A stretch of DNA of 55,642 bases from Eggerthellaceae bacterium (GTDB lineage: Bacteria; Actinomycetota; Coriobacteriia; Coriobacteriales; Eggerthellaceae): NCBI GenBank assembly GCA_022644775.1, contig JALCHN010000007.1:1-55642 (forward strand), written 5' to 3'. This document shows positions 18,972 through 26,525 of this stretch, one piece after another. The translations under genes and the position numbers were made by a program. The notes below the pieces were generated by a model that was given only the letters and a program-made list of their open reading frames with translations, did not search any database and was not told the DNA's origin. Position 1 is the first letter of the stretch; each line of letters starts with the position of its first letter.

Positions 18972-19510
18972 AAACGTGTCCGGTCTGCAAAGCCCAGGTC
19001 TTCGACGATATGCCCGTGTGCTTCGGGTGCATGCACCGTTTCGACGAGGACGAGGCGCGAGCTTCTGCACCTGTCGAAGCGCCCGTTTCCGCTCCGTCGC
19101 CGACCGCTGCACGCGACCCCTTGCCGGCGTCTGTCGTCCCCGCTGCGGCGCCGTCCGCAGCACCCGAAGCAGCGACCGGAGCCGTGGGGTGCGCCCCTGT
19201 ATCGATGCCCGCTCCGGCGTACGCGGCGCCGCCCGCAGCAGCGGGGACGATCGCGGGCGGCGCCGTCCCTGCACCCGATTCGGCAAGCGCCGGCGCGCCC
19301 GTTTTTGCACGGCCTGCCGAGAGCGGCCCCGCATCCCTGCCGCTCGCCGTTCCGGTCGCGCCGGCGCCTCCCGCGCGCGCATATGAAAACGCCGCCGCGG
19401 GAGGCGGGGCCCCGGCGGCGGCGTATGCGCCCCTCGCGTTCGATGCGGGAGTGGCGCGCTTTCAGTTGGTGGTGCGCTTGGAGCCCGTGCCCCTCGGCGG
19501 CGAAGGCTAG
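18968..19510 (+). CDS. zinc-ribbon protein with Ala/Pro-rich linker
   Basis: 180 residues. The first 20 hold a single zinc ribbon, CPVCKAQVFDD...CFGCMHRF (two CxxC knuckles). About 130 residues of Ala/Pro-rich low-complexity linker follow, ending in a short ordered tail (ARFQLVVRLEPVPLGGEG). The tail resembles the first strand of a domain that is otherwise missing, so the protein may be a truncated version of a longer zinc-ribbon/FHA-type protein (inference). ATG 18968 is chosen over ATG 18959 because AAAGG lies ten bases before it. The stop overlaps the convergent ModE-like gene by four bases. Confidence 0.62.
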   Translation: MKTCPVCKAQVFDDMPVCFGCMHRFDEDEARASAPVEAPVSAPSPTAARDPLPASVVPAAAPSAAPEAATGAVGCAPVSMPAPAYAAPPAAAGTIAGGAVPAPDSASAGAPVFARPAESGPASLPLAVPVAPAPPARAYENAAAGGGAPAAAYAPLAFDAGVARFQLVVRLEPVPLGGEG

Positions 19511-19851
19511 CCCAGAAGCTCTGCGGTTTCGCGCTGCGCCTGGGCGTTCAGGTCGTCCAAGATCTTCTCGTAGGACGAAAGGATGCGTTCGCATTCGGGC
19601 GTGAGGGTGCTGCCATGGGTGCCGTCGCGGTCGAGCAGGGTCACGCCGAGCGTCGCTTCGGTCTCCTTGAAGATGCGCCAGGCCTTGCTGTAGGCCATGC
19701 CCATCGACTTTGCGGCCGCGTTGAGCGACCCCGTTTCGCGCACCGATCGGCAGAGCGCGGCGATGCCCGGCCCGAAGGCGGAGCTGCTGTCGGATGCAGG
19801 GTTCTGCAGGATCAGCTTGATCGAGGGGGAGAGTTTCAGCGATTTGCTCAT
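19507..19851 (-). CDS. ModE N-terminal-like / LysR-type stand-alone DNA-binding protein
   Basis: 114 residues, all of it one winged helix-turn-helix of the ModE/LysR kind: FGPGIAALCRSVRETGSLNA, AKSMGMAYSKAWRIFKETEA, then a wing with LTPECERILSSYE. No molybdate-binding (MOP/TOBE) domain is present, so it would act as a DNA-binding domain alone, as in other short ModE-like regulators. It sits 16 bases beyond the thrC stop on the same strand; its own start follows a weak GCAGGTG site. Target unknown. Confidence 0.75.
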   Translation of the reverse strand: MSKSLKLSPSIKLILQNPASDSSSAFGPGIAALCRSVRETGSLNAAAKSMGMAYSKAWRIFKETEATLGVTLLDRDGTHGSTLTPECERILSSYEKILDDLNAQAQRETAELLG

Positions 19852-19867
19852 GGGAGCACCTGCTTTC

Positions 19868-21418
19868 TTACCGGTTCCTTGCAAGGAACGCGCGTGTGGC
19901 TTCTTCGATTGAGGCCGTGCCGGCGTCGATCGTCTCGGTGAAGCGCAGGGGCTTGTCGTCGAGAGAGGCCAGGCCTTCGGGAATGAAGGGCAGGCCGGTT
20001 TCCTCGGCGATGAGGCGGTTGAGCTGGCAGCCGGTGAGGGACGCGGCCGCATCGGGCAGGGCTTCGCTCGGGGCGATGCCGTGCAGGCCGCGGTAGACGT
20101 TGGGGCCGAACTTGGCCCAGTGGGCGGTGCTGGCGATGAGCACCGGGTTGTCGGAACGGAGGCGCTGGGCGACTTCGTAGGCGACGGCCGTGTGCGGGTC
20201 GAGCAGGTAGCGGTGCTCGTCGTAGACGTCCTTGATCGTCTTCAGGCAGTCCTCGCTGCTCACCGAATCGCTCGCGAAATCGGCGCGCAGCTTGGCGAAG
20301 GTGTCGGGGTCGACGCGGAAGGCCTTATCGCGCGCGAGGTCGTCCATCCAGCCGGCGATGGCCTTGGGGTCGCGCCCGGTGAGTTCGAAGAGCTGGCGCT
20401 CGAGGTTGGAGCTTACCAGGATGTCCATCGAGGGGCTGGGGGTTAGCACGAAGGGGCGGTTGCGGATGTCGTAGCTGCCCGTGTTGATGAAGTCGGCGAG
20501 GACGCGGTTCTCGTTGCTGGCGCACAGCAGGCGCTCGATCGGCGTGCCCATCTGTTTGGCGTACCAAGCGGCTAGGATGTTGCCGAAGTTGCCCGTGGGG
20601 ACGCAGACGTCGATCGGGTCGCCGGCGGCCACCTTGCCTTGGGCGACGAGGACGGCGTAGCTCGAGATGTAGTAGACGACCTGCGGGAGCAGGCGGCCCC
20701 AGTTGATGGAGTTCGCGCTCGACAGGGCCACGTGGTGGGTGTTGAGCAGCTCTTCGGCGAACTGCTTGTCGCTGAAGGTGTGCTTCACGCCGGTCTGGCA
20801 GTCGTCGAAGTTGCCGCGCACGGCCCAGACCATCACGTTGTCGCCGGCTTGCGTGGCCATCTGCTTATGCTGGATGTCGCTCACGCCGCCTTCGGGGTAG
20901 AGCACGCCGATCTGCACGCCCGGCTTGTTGGCGAAGCCTTCGAGCGCGGCCTTGCCCGTGTCGCCCGACGTGGCCACCAAGATCAGGAAGGTGTGGTCGA
21001 TCGCGCCCTGGGCGCGCAGCTTCGCGGCGCTCGTGCTGAAGAAGAGCGGCAGGCACTGCAGGGCCATGTCCTTGAAGGCGCTCGTGGGGCCGTGCCAGAG
21101 CTCGAGCACGTGGGTCGTGTCGTCGAGCGAGGTGATCGGGCAGATCTCTTCGGTGTCGAAGTTCGCACCGTAGGCGGCGGCCATCAGGTCGTCGACGGTT
21201 TCGTCGGGCAGGTCGACGCCGAAAGCCTTGTACACCCGCGCGGCGCGCTGGGCGTACGGCAGCGCGGCGAGAGCGGTGATGTCGTCGAGGGTGAAGTGGG
21301 GAATGTGCTCGGGAACGTAGAGCCCGCCGCCGGCTGCCAAGCCGTCGACGACCGCCTGGGTGAACGGCACCGGATCGCCGGCGCGTCCGCGCGTGTCCCT
21401 GTACAGATTTTCCGCCAT
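19868..21418 (-). CDS. thrC: threonine synthase
   Basis: PLP enzyme converting O-phosphohomoserine to threonine. The start (ATG, 21418 on the minus strand) is preceded by GGAAGAG; a longer upstream frame has no support. The N-terminus ENLYRDTRG matches the family, the PLP lysine lies in GPTSAFKDMALQ near residue 105, the glycine-rich phosphate loop is ATSGDTGKAAL, and CVPTGNFGNILAAWYAK is near 265. 516 residues is usual for the long ThrC type. Confidence 0.95.
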   Translation of the reverse strand: MAENLYRDTRGRAGDPVPFTQAVVDGLAAGGGLYVPEHIPHFTLDDITALAALPYAQRAARVYKAFGVDLPDETVDDLMAAAYGANFDTEEICPITSLDDTTHVLELWHGPTSAFKDMALQCLPLFFSTSAAKLRAQGAIDHTFLILVATSGDTGKAALEGFANKPGVQIGVLYPEGGVSDIQHKQMATQAGDNVMVWAVRGNFDDCQTGVKHTFSDKQFAEELLNTHHVALSSANSINWGRLLPQVVYYISSYAVLVAQGKVAAGDPIDVCVPTGNFGNILAAWYAKQMGTPIERLLCASNENRVLADFINTGSYDIRNRPFVLTPSPSMDILVSSNLERQLFELTGRDPKAIAGWMDDLARDKAFRVDPDTFAKLRADFASDSVSSEDCLKTIKDVYDEHRYLLDPHTAVAYEVAQRLRSDNPVLIASTAHWAKFGPNVYRGLHGIAPSEALPDAAASLTGCQLNRLIAEETGLPFIPEGLASLDDKPLRFTETIDAGTASIEEATRAFLARNR

Positions 21419-21608
21419 GGTCTCTTCCTTTGCTGAGCGCGTATAGGTCGCCATCAGTATATACGAGCGCCCTGCTCCAAGGGCCGTTTCGACAGGGGAG
21501 AGCGGGCGTCGGCGCGGGTATGTGCGCGAAAATCCACGGAAGTGGCGCGCTCGCGTCTGCCCAGGCTCGTGCGGCGCTCGATGGGAGCTTCCCTCTGGCT
21601 CATGCACC

Positions 21609-21657
21609 GCGTTCCGTCTGCGAATCCCTTTTTACCGATCCCAATCGGACGGAACGC
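21609..21657. repeat. nested inverted repeat upstream of thrC
   Basis: GCGTTCCGTC (21609-21618) and GACGGAACGC (21648-21657) enclose a smaller CCGAT-CCCA-ATCGG hairpin. It lies about 190 bases upstream of thrC in a gene-free stretch (21419-21708) that otherwise shows only a probable minus-strand -10 near 21460 (TATACT). No T-box sequence was found in it. Confidence 0.6.
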
Positions 21658-21708
21658 GCTCCATTGTAGCGCATTCGGCAGGGCGGAAAATAATTCCTAG
21701 GAAAACGC

Positions 21709-21736
21709 TTGACTTTAAGTTAGACATGGCTAATAT
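21709..21736 (+). promoter_or_regulatory. promoter with DtxR-type operator, in front of candidate sRNA
   Basis: TTGACT (21709-21714) and TAATAT (21731-21736) are spaced 16 bp. Between and over them lies GTTAGACATGGCTAAT (21719-21734), which matches the operator in the feoA promoter at 12 of 16 or more positions. Occupancy would block initiation, as with iron-loaded DtxR/IdeR. Confidence 0.72.
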
Positions 21737-21742
21737 ATGACC

Positions 21743-21930
21743 TATCGGAAGTTAACCGAAGGAAACAAACACCGCGAACTTCCACTTTGACATCGTTAAC
21801 TCGAAGGCCCCATGCACACCTCCTTCTCGTCTGCTATCTCGCATGAGGGTCTGGGCAGGTTCCGTCCGCTTCTCCCGGAACCTGCCCAATTGTTGCGTAG
21901 AGGGCCGACCCGCCGAGGGTCGGCCTTTTT
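21743..21930 (+). ncRNA. candidate metal-regulated small RNA
   Basis: Predicted from signals only. A strong promoter with a DtxR-type box (21709-21736) starts a transcript of about 190 nt that ends at a textbook terminator (21903-21930). Inside are a C-rich single-stranded tract CACCTCCTTCTCG (21817-21829), which reads like the 16S rRNA anti-Shine-Dalgarno end and could pair with ribosome-binding sites, and a 12-bp hairpin (21853-21864 with 21876-21887) with a C-rich 11-base loop. The design resembles iron-sparing sRNAs with C-rich pairing regions, such as B. subtilis FsrA. A short frame from ATG 21812 exists but lacks a ribosome-binding site. It could alternatively be an attenuated leader of the feo operon. 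Confidence 0.55.
21903..21930 (+). terminator. Rho-independent terminator of the candidate sRNA
   Basis: GGCCGACCC (21903-21911), loop GCCGA, GGGTCGGCC (21917-21925), then five T. The 205 bases that follow, up to the feoA promoter, show no gene. Confidence 0.88.
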
Positions 21931-22135
21931 CATTGCGGGGGAGCTGCCGGCGCGGCTGCCGGCGCGTTGGAGCCCGTGCCGGCGCCGTACATGGGAGCCG
22001 CGCTCGCTGCCCCGCTCCGCCCTTTCGGCAGCCTGCCTCGCCCGCTTGCGGGGCAGGCGGCATGCGCTCCCGAACCCTGCCCTTCGGATGCGCTCCTCCC
22101 TGTGAATTTCGCCTGCATAAGTCAGGCGATAAAGC

Positions 22136-22163
22136 TTGACTAACTGTTAGCAATGGCTAACAT
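22136..22163 (+). promoter_or_regulatory. feoA promoter with DtxR-type operator
   Basis: TTGACT (22136-22141), 16-bp spacer, TAACAT (22158-22163). The perfect palindrome TGTTAGC-AATG-GCTAACA (22145-22162) fills the spacer and -10. This is the best conserved of three similar boxes in the feo region and the obvious target for the iron-type DtxR protein encoded at 26476-26862. Confidence 0.78.
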
Positions 22164-22241
22164 GCAATCTGGTATTAGAAACGCCTAACTTTCCGTCTGC
22201 GGAAAGGTTCGGGCGCGGTCACCACGAGAAAGAGGTTTCGC

Positions 22242-22451
22242 ATGGTGCTCACGAAGGTACAAACGGGCGGGGACTATCTGATCCACGCCGTAACCGGCGA
22301 GGGCGACGTACGCCATCATCTCGAAGGGCTGGGCTTCGTCCCCGGCACGAAGATCAACGTGGTGTCCCGCATCGGCGGCAATCTCATCGTGAACGTGCGC
22401 GGGTCCCGCGTCGCTCTCGACCAGAAACTGGCCGCCTGCGTGCTCGTATAG
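22242..22451 (+). CDS. feoA: FeoA-family ferrous iron transport accessory protein
   Basis: 69-residue SH3-like FeoA protein: HHLEGLGFVPGTKINVVSRIGGNLIVNVRGSRVALD contains the family LGhxpG turn and the VxGsrxALd strand. FeoA acts in the cytoplasm at FeoB. ATG 22242 follows GAAAGAGG. It heads the feoA-feoA-feoB operon downstream of the operator promoter at 22136. Confidence 0.9.
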   Translation: MVLTKVQTGGDYLIHAVTGEGDVRHHLEGLGFVPGTKINVVSRIGGNLIVNVRGSRVALDQKLAACVLV

Positions 22452-22495
22452 CGCGCGGACCTTACGCACGGAAGCTGGGCAAAGGAAGGAGGACC

Positions 22496-22717
22496 ATGGC
22501 TACGCTCGATACGGTATCCACCGGCCAAACGGTTTCAGTCACGCGTCTCACGGGCGAGGGTGCAACCAAGCGTCGCATCATGGACATGGGCATCACGAAG
22601 GGCACCGATATCTACATTCGCAAGGTCGCGCCCCTGGGCGATCCGATCGAAGTCACGGTGCGCGGCTACGAGCTGTCCCTGCGCAAGGCCGAAGCCGAGC
22701 ATGTGGAAGTCCAGTAG
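22496..22717 (+). CDS. feoA: second FeoA-family protein of the feo operon
   Basis: 73 residues, FeoA fold: TRLTGEGATKRRIMDMGITKGTDIYIRKVAPLGDPIEVTVRGYELSLRKAEAEHVEV, with the family MGhxkGt turn and the DPIEVxVRGYELSLRKxEA ending that is closer to canonical FeoA than the first copy. AAGGAGG lies before ATG 22496. Tandem feoA genes before feoB are common in anaerobic Gram-positives. Confidence 0.92.
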   Translation: MATLDTVSTGQTVSVTRLTGEGATKRRIMDMGITKGTDIYIRKVAPLGDPIEVTVRGYELSLRKAEAEHVEVQ

Positions 22718-22723
22718 GCTTCC

Positions 22724-22758
22724 GCATGCCGCTTTGCAGGCATGAGCAGGGCTTTTTT
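22724..22758 (+). terminator. possible attenuator between feoA and feoB
   Basis: CATGCC/GGCATG hairpin (22725-22744) followed, after eight bases, by a run of six T (22753-22758). The gap before the T run makes it a weak terminator; it may reduce readthrough into feoB, which has its own operator downstream. Confidence 0.45.
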
Positions 22759-22768
22759 ATCTCATACA

Positions 22769-22784
22769 GTTAACTAAGGCTAAC
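22769..22784 (+). promoter_or_regulatory. DtxR-type operator upstream of feoB
   Basis: GTTAACTAAGGCTAAC, a third copy of the feo-region box, 54 bases before feoB. The -10/-35 elements are less clear here than at the other two copies. Confidence 0.6.
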
Positions 22785-22837
22785 AAGTAGACATTCCTAA
22801 TAATAGCCCTGCCGCACGGCATGGCAAGGGAGGTTCA

Positions 22838-25321
22838 ATGGAACTCAACGTAGCGTTGGTGGGCAACCCCAACTGCGGTAAGACCACGCTGTTCAACGCG
22901 TTGACCGGTGCCAACCAGTACGTGGGCAACTGGCCGGGCGTGACCGTGGAAAAGAAAACCGGCAAACTCAAGGGCGAGAGCGACGTCACGATCGTCGACT
23001 TGCCCGGCATCTACTCGCTGTCCCCCTACACCCTTGAAGAGGTCGTGGCGCGCGATTACCTCATCGACGGCGCTCCGAACGCGATTCTGAACATCGTCGA
23101 TGGCAGCAATCTCGAACGCAACCTCTACCTGAGCACCCAGGCGATCGAGCTCGGCATCCCCACCGTGATCGCGGTGAACATGATGGACGTCGTCGAAAAG
23201 AACGGCGACGCGATCGACCTTGACGCCCTGTCCGAAAAGATGGGCGCTCCCGTCGTGGCCATTTCGGCCCTGAAGGGCAAGGGCATCGACGAGATGAAGG
23301 CCAAGCTGCTCGAGGTCGCCCGCAGCGGCGCGGCGCCTGCGCGCGCCCACCGCTTCTCGGCCGACGTGGAAGAGGCCCTTTCCCAGATTGAGGCCGAGCT
23401 TCCCACCGACGTGCCCGCGCACGCTCGCCGCTTCTTCGCGGTCAAGGTCTTCGAGCGCGACGCGAAGATCGCCGGTCACATGAGCGCCGCCCCCGACGTC
23501 GAGGGCCTCATTGCCAAGCTCGAAAAGGAAATGGACGACGACGCCGAAAGCATCATCGTCAACGAGCGCTACAACTACATCACCTCGATCATCGGCGCCT
23601 GCCTCACCCACGCGAGCGCGCAGAAGGAATCAGTGTCCGACAAGATCGACCGCGTCGTGACCAACCGCTTCCTGGCCCTGCCGATCTTCGTCGTGGTCAT
23701 GTTCCTCGTCTACTTCCTCTCGATTACCACGATCGGCACCGGCGCCACCGACTGGGTCAACGACAACCTCTTCGGCGATGGCTGGTTCGTTGCGGGCGAC
23801 CAGGAGCAGATCGACGAGTACACCGACCTGTCCGACGAGTACACCGCCGCTACCGGCGAGATCGAGGCTTTCAACGAAGCTGCCGCCGACGCTGGCCTGG
23901 AAGCTCCCGAAGCCCCCGACGACGACGCGACCGATGACGAACTCGCCGCCTACGACGCCGACATGGAGCAGTTCATCGCCGACGCCGACGCGGCCGGCAT
24001 CACCGCCACCTACGACGATTACGACGACGAAACCGGCGAGAACGAGGAAATCGCCGTCGACGCCGCCACCTACGCCGAAGCCCTCGACGTCGAGGAGCCC
24101 GACCCGTCCGACTACGGCGTCTGGGTGCCCGGCATCCCCGCGCTCGTGACGGGCGCGATGGAAGCGGGCGACGTCGACCCGCAGGTGCAGAGCCTGGTCA
24201 TCGACGGCATCGTCGCCGGCGTCGGCTCGGTCTTCGGCTTCCTGCCCCAGATGGCCGTCCTCTTCCTGCCGCTCGCCCTGCTCGAAGGCTGCGGCTACAT
24301 GTCCCGCGTCGCCTTCATCCTCGACCGCATCTTCCGTCGCTTCGGCCTTTCGGGCAAGAGCTTCATCCCCATGCTCATCGGCACCGGCTGCGGCGTGCCC
24401 GCGGTCATGTCCTCCCGCACCATCGAAAACGAAAACGACCGCCGCATGACGGTCATGACGACCACCTTCATGCCCTGCTCGGCCAAGCTGCCCATCATCG
24501 CCCTTATCTCCGGCGCGATCTTCGGCGGCGAATGGTGGGTCGCCCCGAGCGCCTACTTCCTGGGCATCGGCTCGATTCTGCTCTCCGGCGTGATCTTGAA
24601 GAAGACCAAGCCCTTCGCGGGCAAGACCGCCCCGTTCGTCATGGAGCTGCCGGCCTACCATGTGCCCACCGCGGGCTTCCTGCTCCGCAGCATCTGGGAG
24701 CGTTGCTGGGCCTTCATGAAGAAGGCCGGCACGATCATCCTCGCTGCCGCGATCGCGATCTGGTTCCTGTCCGGCTACGGTTTCGTCAACGGCTCCTTCG
24801 GCCCGGTCGACGACCAGTCTCTGTCTCTGCTCGCCGCCTTCGGCAACGCGATCGCCTGGATCTTCGTCCCGCAGGGCTTCGGCAACTGGCAGGCAGCCGC
24901 GACCACGGTCACCGGCCTCATCGCCAAGGAGAACGTCGTCAGCACCTTCGGCATCCTCTACGCCGGCGATGCGGGCTGGATCGCCAACGTGCAGGCCGCC
25001 TTCACCCCGGCTGCCGGCTACGCCTTCCTGGCCTTCAACCTCCTGTGCGCTCCCTGCTTCGCGGCTATGGGTGCCATCCGCAAGGAGATGAACGGCGGCA
25101 AGTGGCTCTGGGCCGCCATCGGCTACGAATGCGGGTTCGCCTGGTGCATGTCGCTGGTCATCTACCAACTGGCGGGCCTGGCTACCGGTGAAGTCTCCTT
25201 CAACTTCTTCACCGTCGTGGCCTTCGCCCTGATCGCCTTCGCGATCTACATGCTCGTGCGCCCCAACAGGCACACCGACGCTGCGGTGCGTCTGTCGGTA
25301 AGCGCCGCCGACGCCGCCTAG
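22838..25321 (+). CDS. feoB: ferrous iron transporter FeoB with acidic extracytoplasmic insertion
   Basis: 827-residue Fe(II) permease. The N-terminal G domain has G1 GNPNCGKTT (residues 7-15), G3 DLPGIYSL near 52-59 and G4 NMMD near 113-116. A KIDRVVTNRF segment leads to the first membrane helix (about residues 280-300). The pore-region Gate motif SGKSFIPMLIGTGCGVPAV and the later Gate segment around GLIAKENVVSTFG are present. Between the first and second helices there is an insertion of about 100 residues (320-425) very rich in Asp, Glu and Ala, which by topology would face outward; ordinary FeoB has 20-30 residues there. Co-transcribed with two feoA genes under a DtxR-type operator. Confidence 0.95.
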   Translation: MELNVALVGNPNCGKTTLFNALTGANQYVGNWPGVTVEKKTGKLKGESDVTIVDLPGIYSLSPYTLEEVVARDYLIDGAPNAILNIVDGSNLERNLYLSTQAIELGIPTVIAVNMMDVVEKNGDAIDLDALSEKMGAPVVAISALKGKGIDEMKAKLLEVARSGAAPARAHRFSADVEEALSQIEAELPTDVPAHARRFFAVKVFERDAKIAGHMSAAPDVEGLIAKLEKEMDDDAESIIVNERYNYITSIIGACLTHASAQKESVSDKIDRVVTNRFLALPIFVVVMFLVYFLSITTIGTGATDWVNDNLFGDGWFVAGDQEQIDEYTDLSDEYTAATGEIEAFNEAAADAGLEAPEAPDDDATDDELAAYDADMEQFIADADAAGITATYDDYDDETGENEEIAVDAATYAEALDVEEPDPSDYGVWVPGIPALVTGAMEAGDVDPQVQSLVIDGIVAGVGSVFGFLPQMAVLFLPLALLEGCGYMSRVAFILDRIFRRFGLSGKSFIPMLIGTGCGVPAVMSSRTIENENDRRMTVMTTTFMPCSAKLPIIALISGAIFGGEWWVAPSAYFLGIGSILLSGVILKKTKPFAGKTAPFVMELPAYHVPTAGFLLRSIWERCWAFMKKAGTIILAAAIAIWFLSGYGFVNGSFGPVDDQSLSLLAAFGNAIAWIFVPQGFGNWQAAATTVTGLIAKENVVSTFGILYAGDAGWIANVQAAFTPAAGYAFLAFNLLCAPCFAAMGAIRKEMNGGKWLWAAIGYECGFAWCMSLVIYQLAGLATGEVSFNFFTVVAFALIAFAIYMLVRPNRHTDAAVRLSVSAADAA

Positions 25322-25331
25322 CGGCACACGC

Positions 25332-25370
25332 GGGGCGCGGCACCTGCCCAACGGGCGCCGCGCCCCTTTT
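25332..25370 (+). terminator. hairpin terminator after feoB
   Basis: GGGGCGCGGC (25332-25341) pairs with GCCGCGCCCC (25357-25366), followed by TTTT. The next gene starts only 26 bases later, so termination is probably partial. Confidence 0.72.
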
Positions 25371-25395
25371 ACTACCTATGAAAGAAGGGAGTGCG

Positions 25396-25632
25396 ATGGA
25401 TATGAATCTGGGAACGGCTCTCACGCTCGCTCTGATCGCAGTCGCGCTTATTCCCGCCGTTCGCCAGCTGGTGGGCAAGGGAGGGTCGTCGTGCGACGGC
25501 TGCAACGGGTCGTGCAACAGCTGCAATGCCGCCGACAAGATGGTCCGCGACATGAAGCGGGCCGAGCGCAAGCGGTCCCGCCGTATGCGCAAGCAGATGC
25601 GCGGTCGCGCGGTGGGGATGCGCCGCGCATGA
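25396..25632 (+). CDS. FeoB-associated Cys-rich membrane peptide
   Basis: 78 residues: one N-terminal membrane helix (LGTALTLALIAVALIPAV), a cysteine cluster CDGCNGSCNSC, then a strongly basic tail. This matches the FeoB-associated Cys-rich membrane protein family found right after feoB in many anaerobes, where it may deliver or sense iron in place of FeoC. AAGAAGGGAG precedes ATG 25396; ATG 25402 is a possible alternative. The stop overlaps the AraC start (ATGA). Confidence 0.82.
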   Translation: MDMNLGTALTLALIAVALIPAVRQLVGKGGSSCDGCNGSCNSCNAADKMVRDMKRAERKRSRRMRKQMRGRAVGMRRA

Positions 25633-26525
25633 GAAACGACACGGCGCTCGGCGCCTCATATTCGTTCGATTTGTTCAACGGGGTGCGTCTCACGCTGTGG
25701 GACGCACCCTCTTGCGTGCGCTTCCCCTTGAACGCCGCCGGCCCCTCCGACGCCTTCGTCGTGGCTTACTGCCGCATGGGCGCGCTCGCGATCGATGCGG
25801 GCGGCGCGCGCCCGGTGGGGGTCAGGGCGGGAGACGCCCTGCTCGTGACCCCGGCTCACGGCGCGCCAGTGGCGGAGGCAGCCGAACGGACGCGGGGCGT
25901 GGCGATTGCGATCGCGCCGGGTGCGGTCGACGTTGCCGGCGGCCGCAACGCCTTCGGGCTCGACCTGTCGGCGCTGGTGGCCAAGGCCTCCGCCGCGGCC
26001 GACCCTATGGTGATGCGCACCGACGCCGTGCCTTCGCGGGTCTGCTTCGATCTGGAAGCCATGCGGGCCAACAGCGAGCCCGAGGGACTGCTGCGGCTCA
26101 AGGCGATCGAGATCCTCATCCTCATGCAGGGAATCGTGGTCGACGGCCGTCATCGTGCAAACGCCCGCACGAGCGCCGCCCTGCACCGGGAGCGCATCGC
26201 CTTCGGCGCCGAGGCCCTCATGAAGCGGGACATGAGCAAAACGATGACGATTTCCGAATTGGCCCAAGCGGTCGGCGTGTCGCCCACGGTGCTCAAGGAG
26301 GCCTTCAAAGAAACCTTCGGCATGCCCGTCTACGCCTGGTACCGCGACTTCCGCATGCAGCGCGCCTGCGAGATGCTCGTCGACCGGCCCCAGTCGTCGA
26401 TCGGCGAAATCGCCGCCGAGGTGGGCTATTCGAACCCGTCGAAGTTTTCCAAGGCCTTTGCGGAATGCGTGGGGGCTACGCCTCGAGCTTGGCGCTCTGC
26501 GCAAAGTAGGCCTTCAGACAATTGA
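25629..26525 (+). CDS. AraC-family transcriptional regulator
   Basis: 298 residues. The C-terminal ~100 hold two helix-turn-helix motifs typical of AraC: TISELAQAVGVSPTVLKEAFKETFG and SIGEIAAEVGYSNPSKFSKAFAE. The N-terminal 170 residues are a small-molecule-sensing domain with no clear cupin signature. It begins within the stop of the FeoB-associated peptide gene, so it belongs to the feo operon; regulators of this build (PchR/YbtA-like) control iron uptake. Its 3' end overlaps the convergent DtxR gene by 50 bases. Confidence 0.86.
   Translation: MRNDTALGASYSFDLFNGVRLTLWDAPSCVRFPLNAAGPSDAFVVAYCRMGALAIDAGGARPVGVRAGDALLVTPAHGAPVAEAAERTRGVAIAIAPGAVDVAGGRNAFGLDLSALVAKASAAADPMVMRTDAVPSRVCFDLEAMRANSEPEGLLRLKAIEILILMQGIVVDGRHRANARTSAALHRERIAFGAEALMKRDMSKTMTISELAQAVGVSPTVLKEAFKETFGMPVYAWYRDFRMQRACEMLVDRPQSSIGEIAAEVGYSNPSKFSKAFAECVGATPRAWRSAQSRPSDN

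Noticed and set aside
21419-21708. T-box or threonine attenuator in front of thrC
   Set aside because: No T-box AGGGTGG-type sequence, no run of Thr codons and no terminator before thrC.
21812-21950. Small protein encoded in the sRNA candidate
   Set aside because: The ATG lacks a Shine-Dalgarno sequence, the frame runs through the terminator, and the composition is that of random high-GC sequence.
22724-22758. Riboswitch between feoA and feoB
   Set aside because: Only a small hairpin and a T run are present; the length is too short for a known aptamer and a metal operator lies directly downstream.
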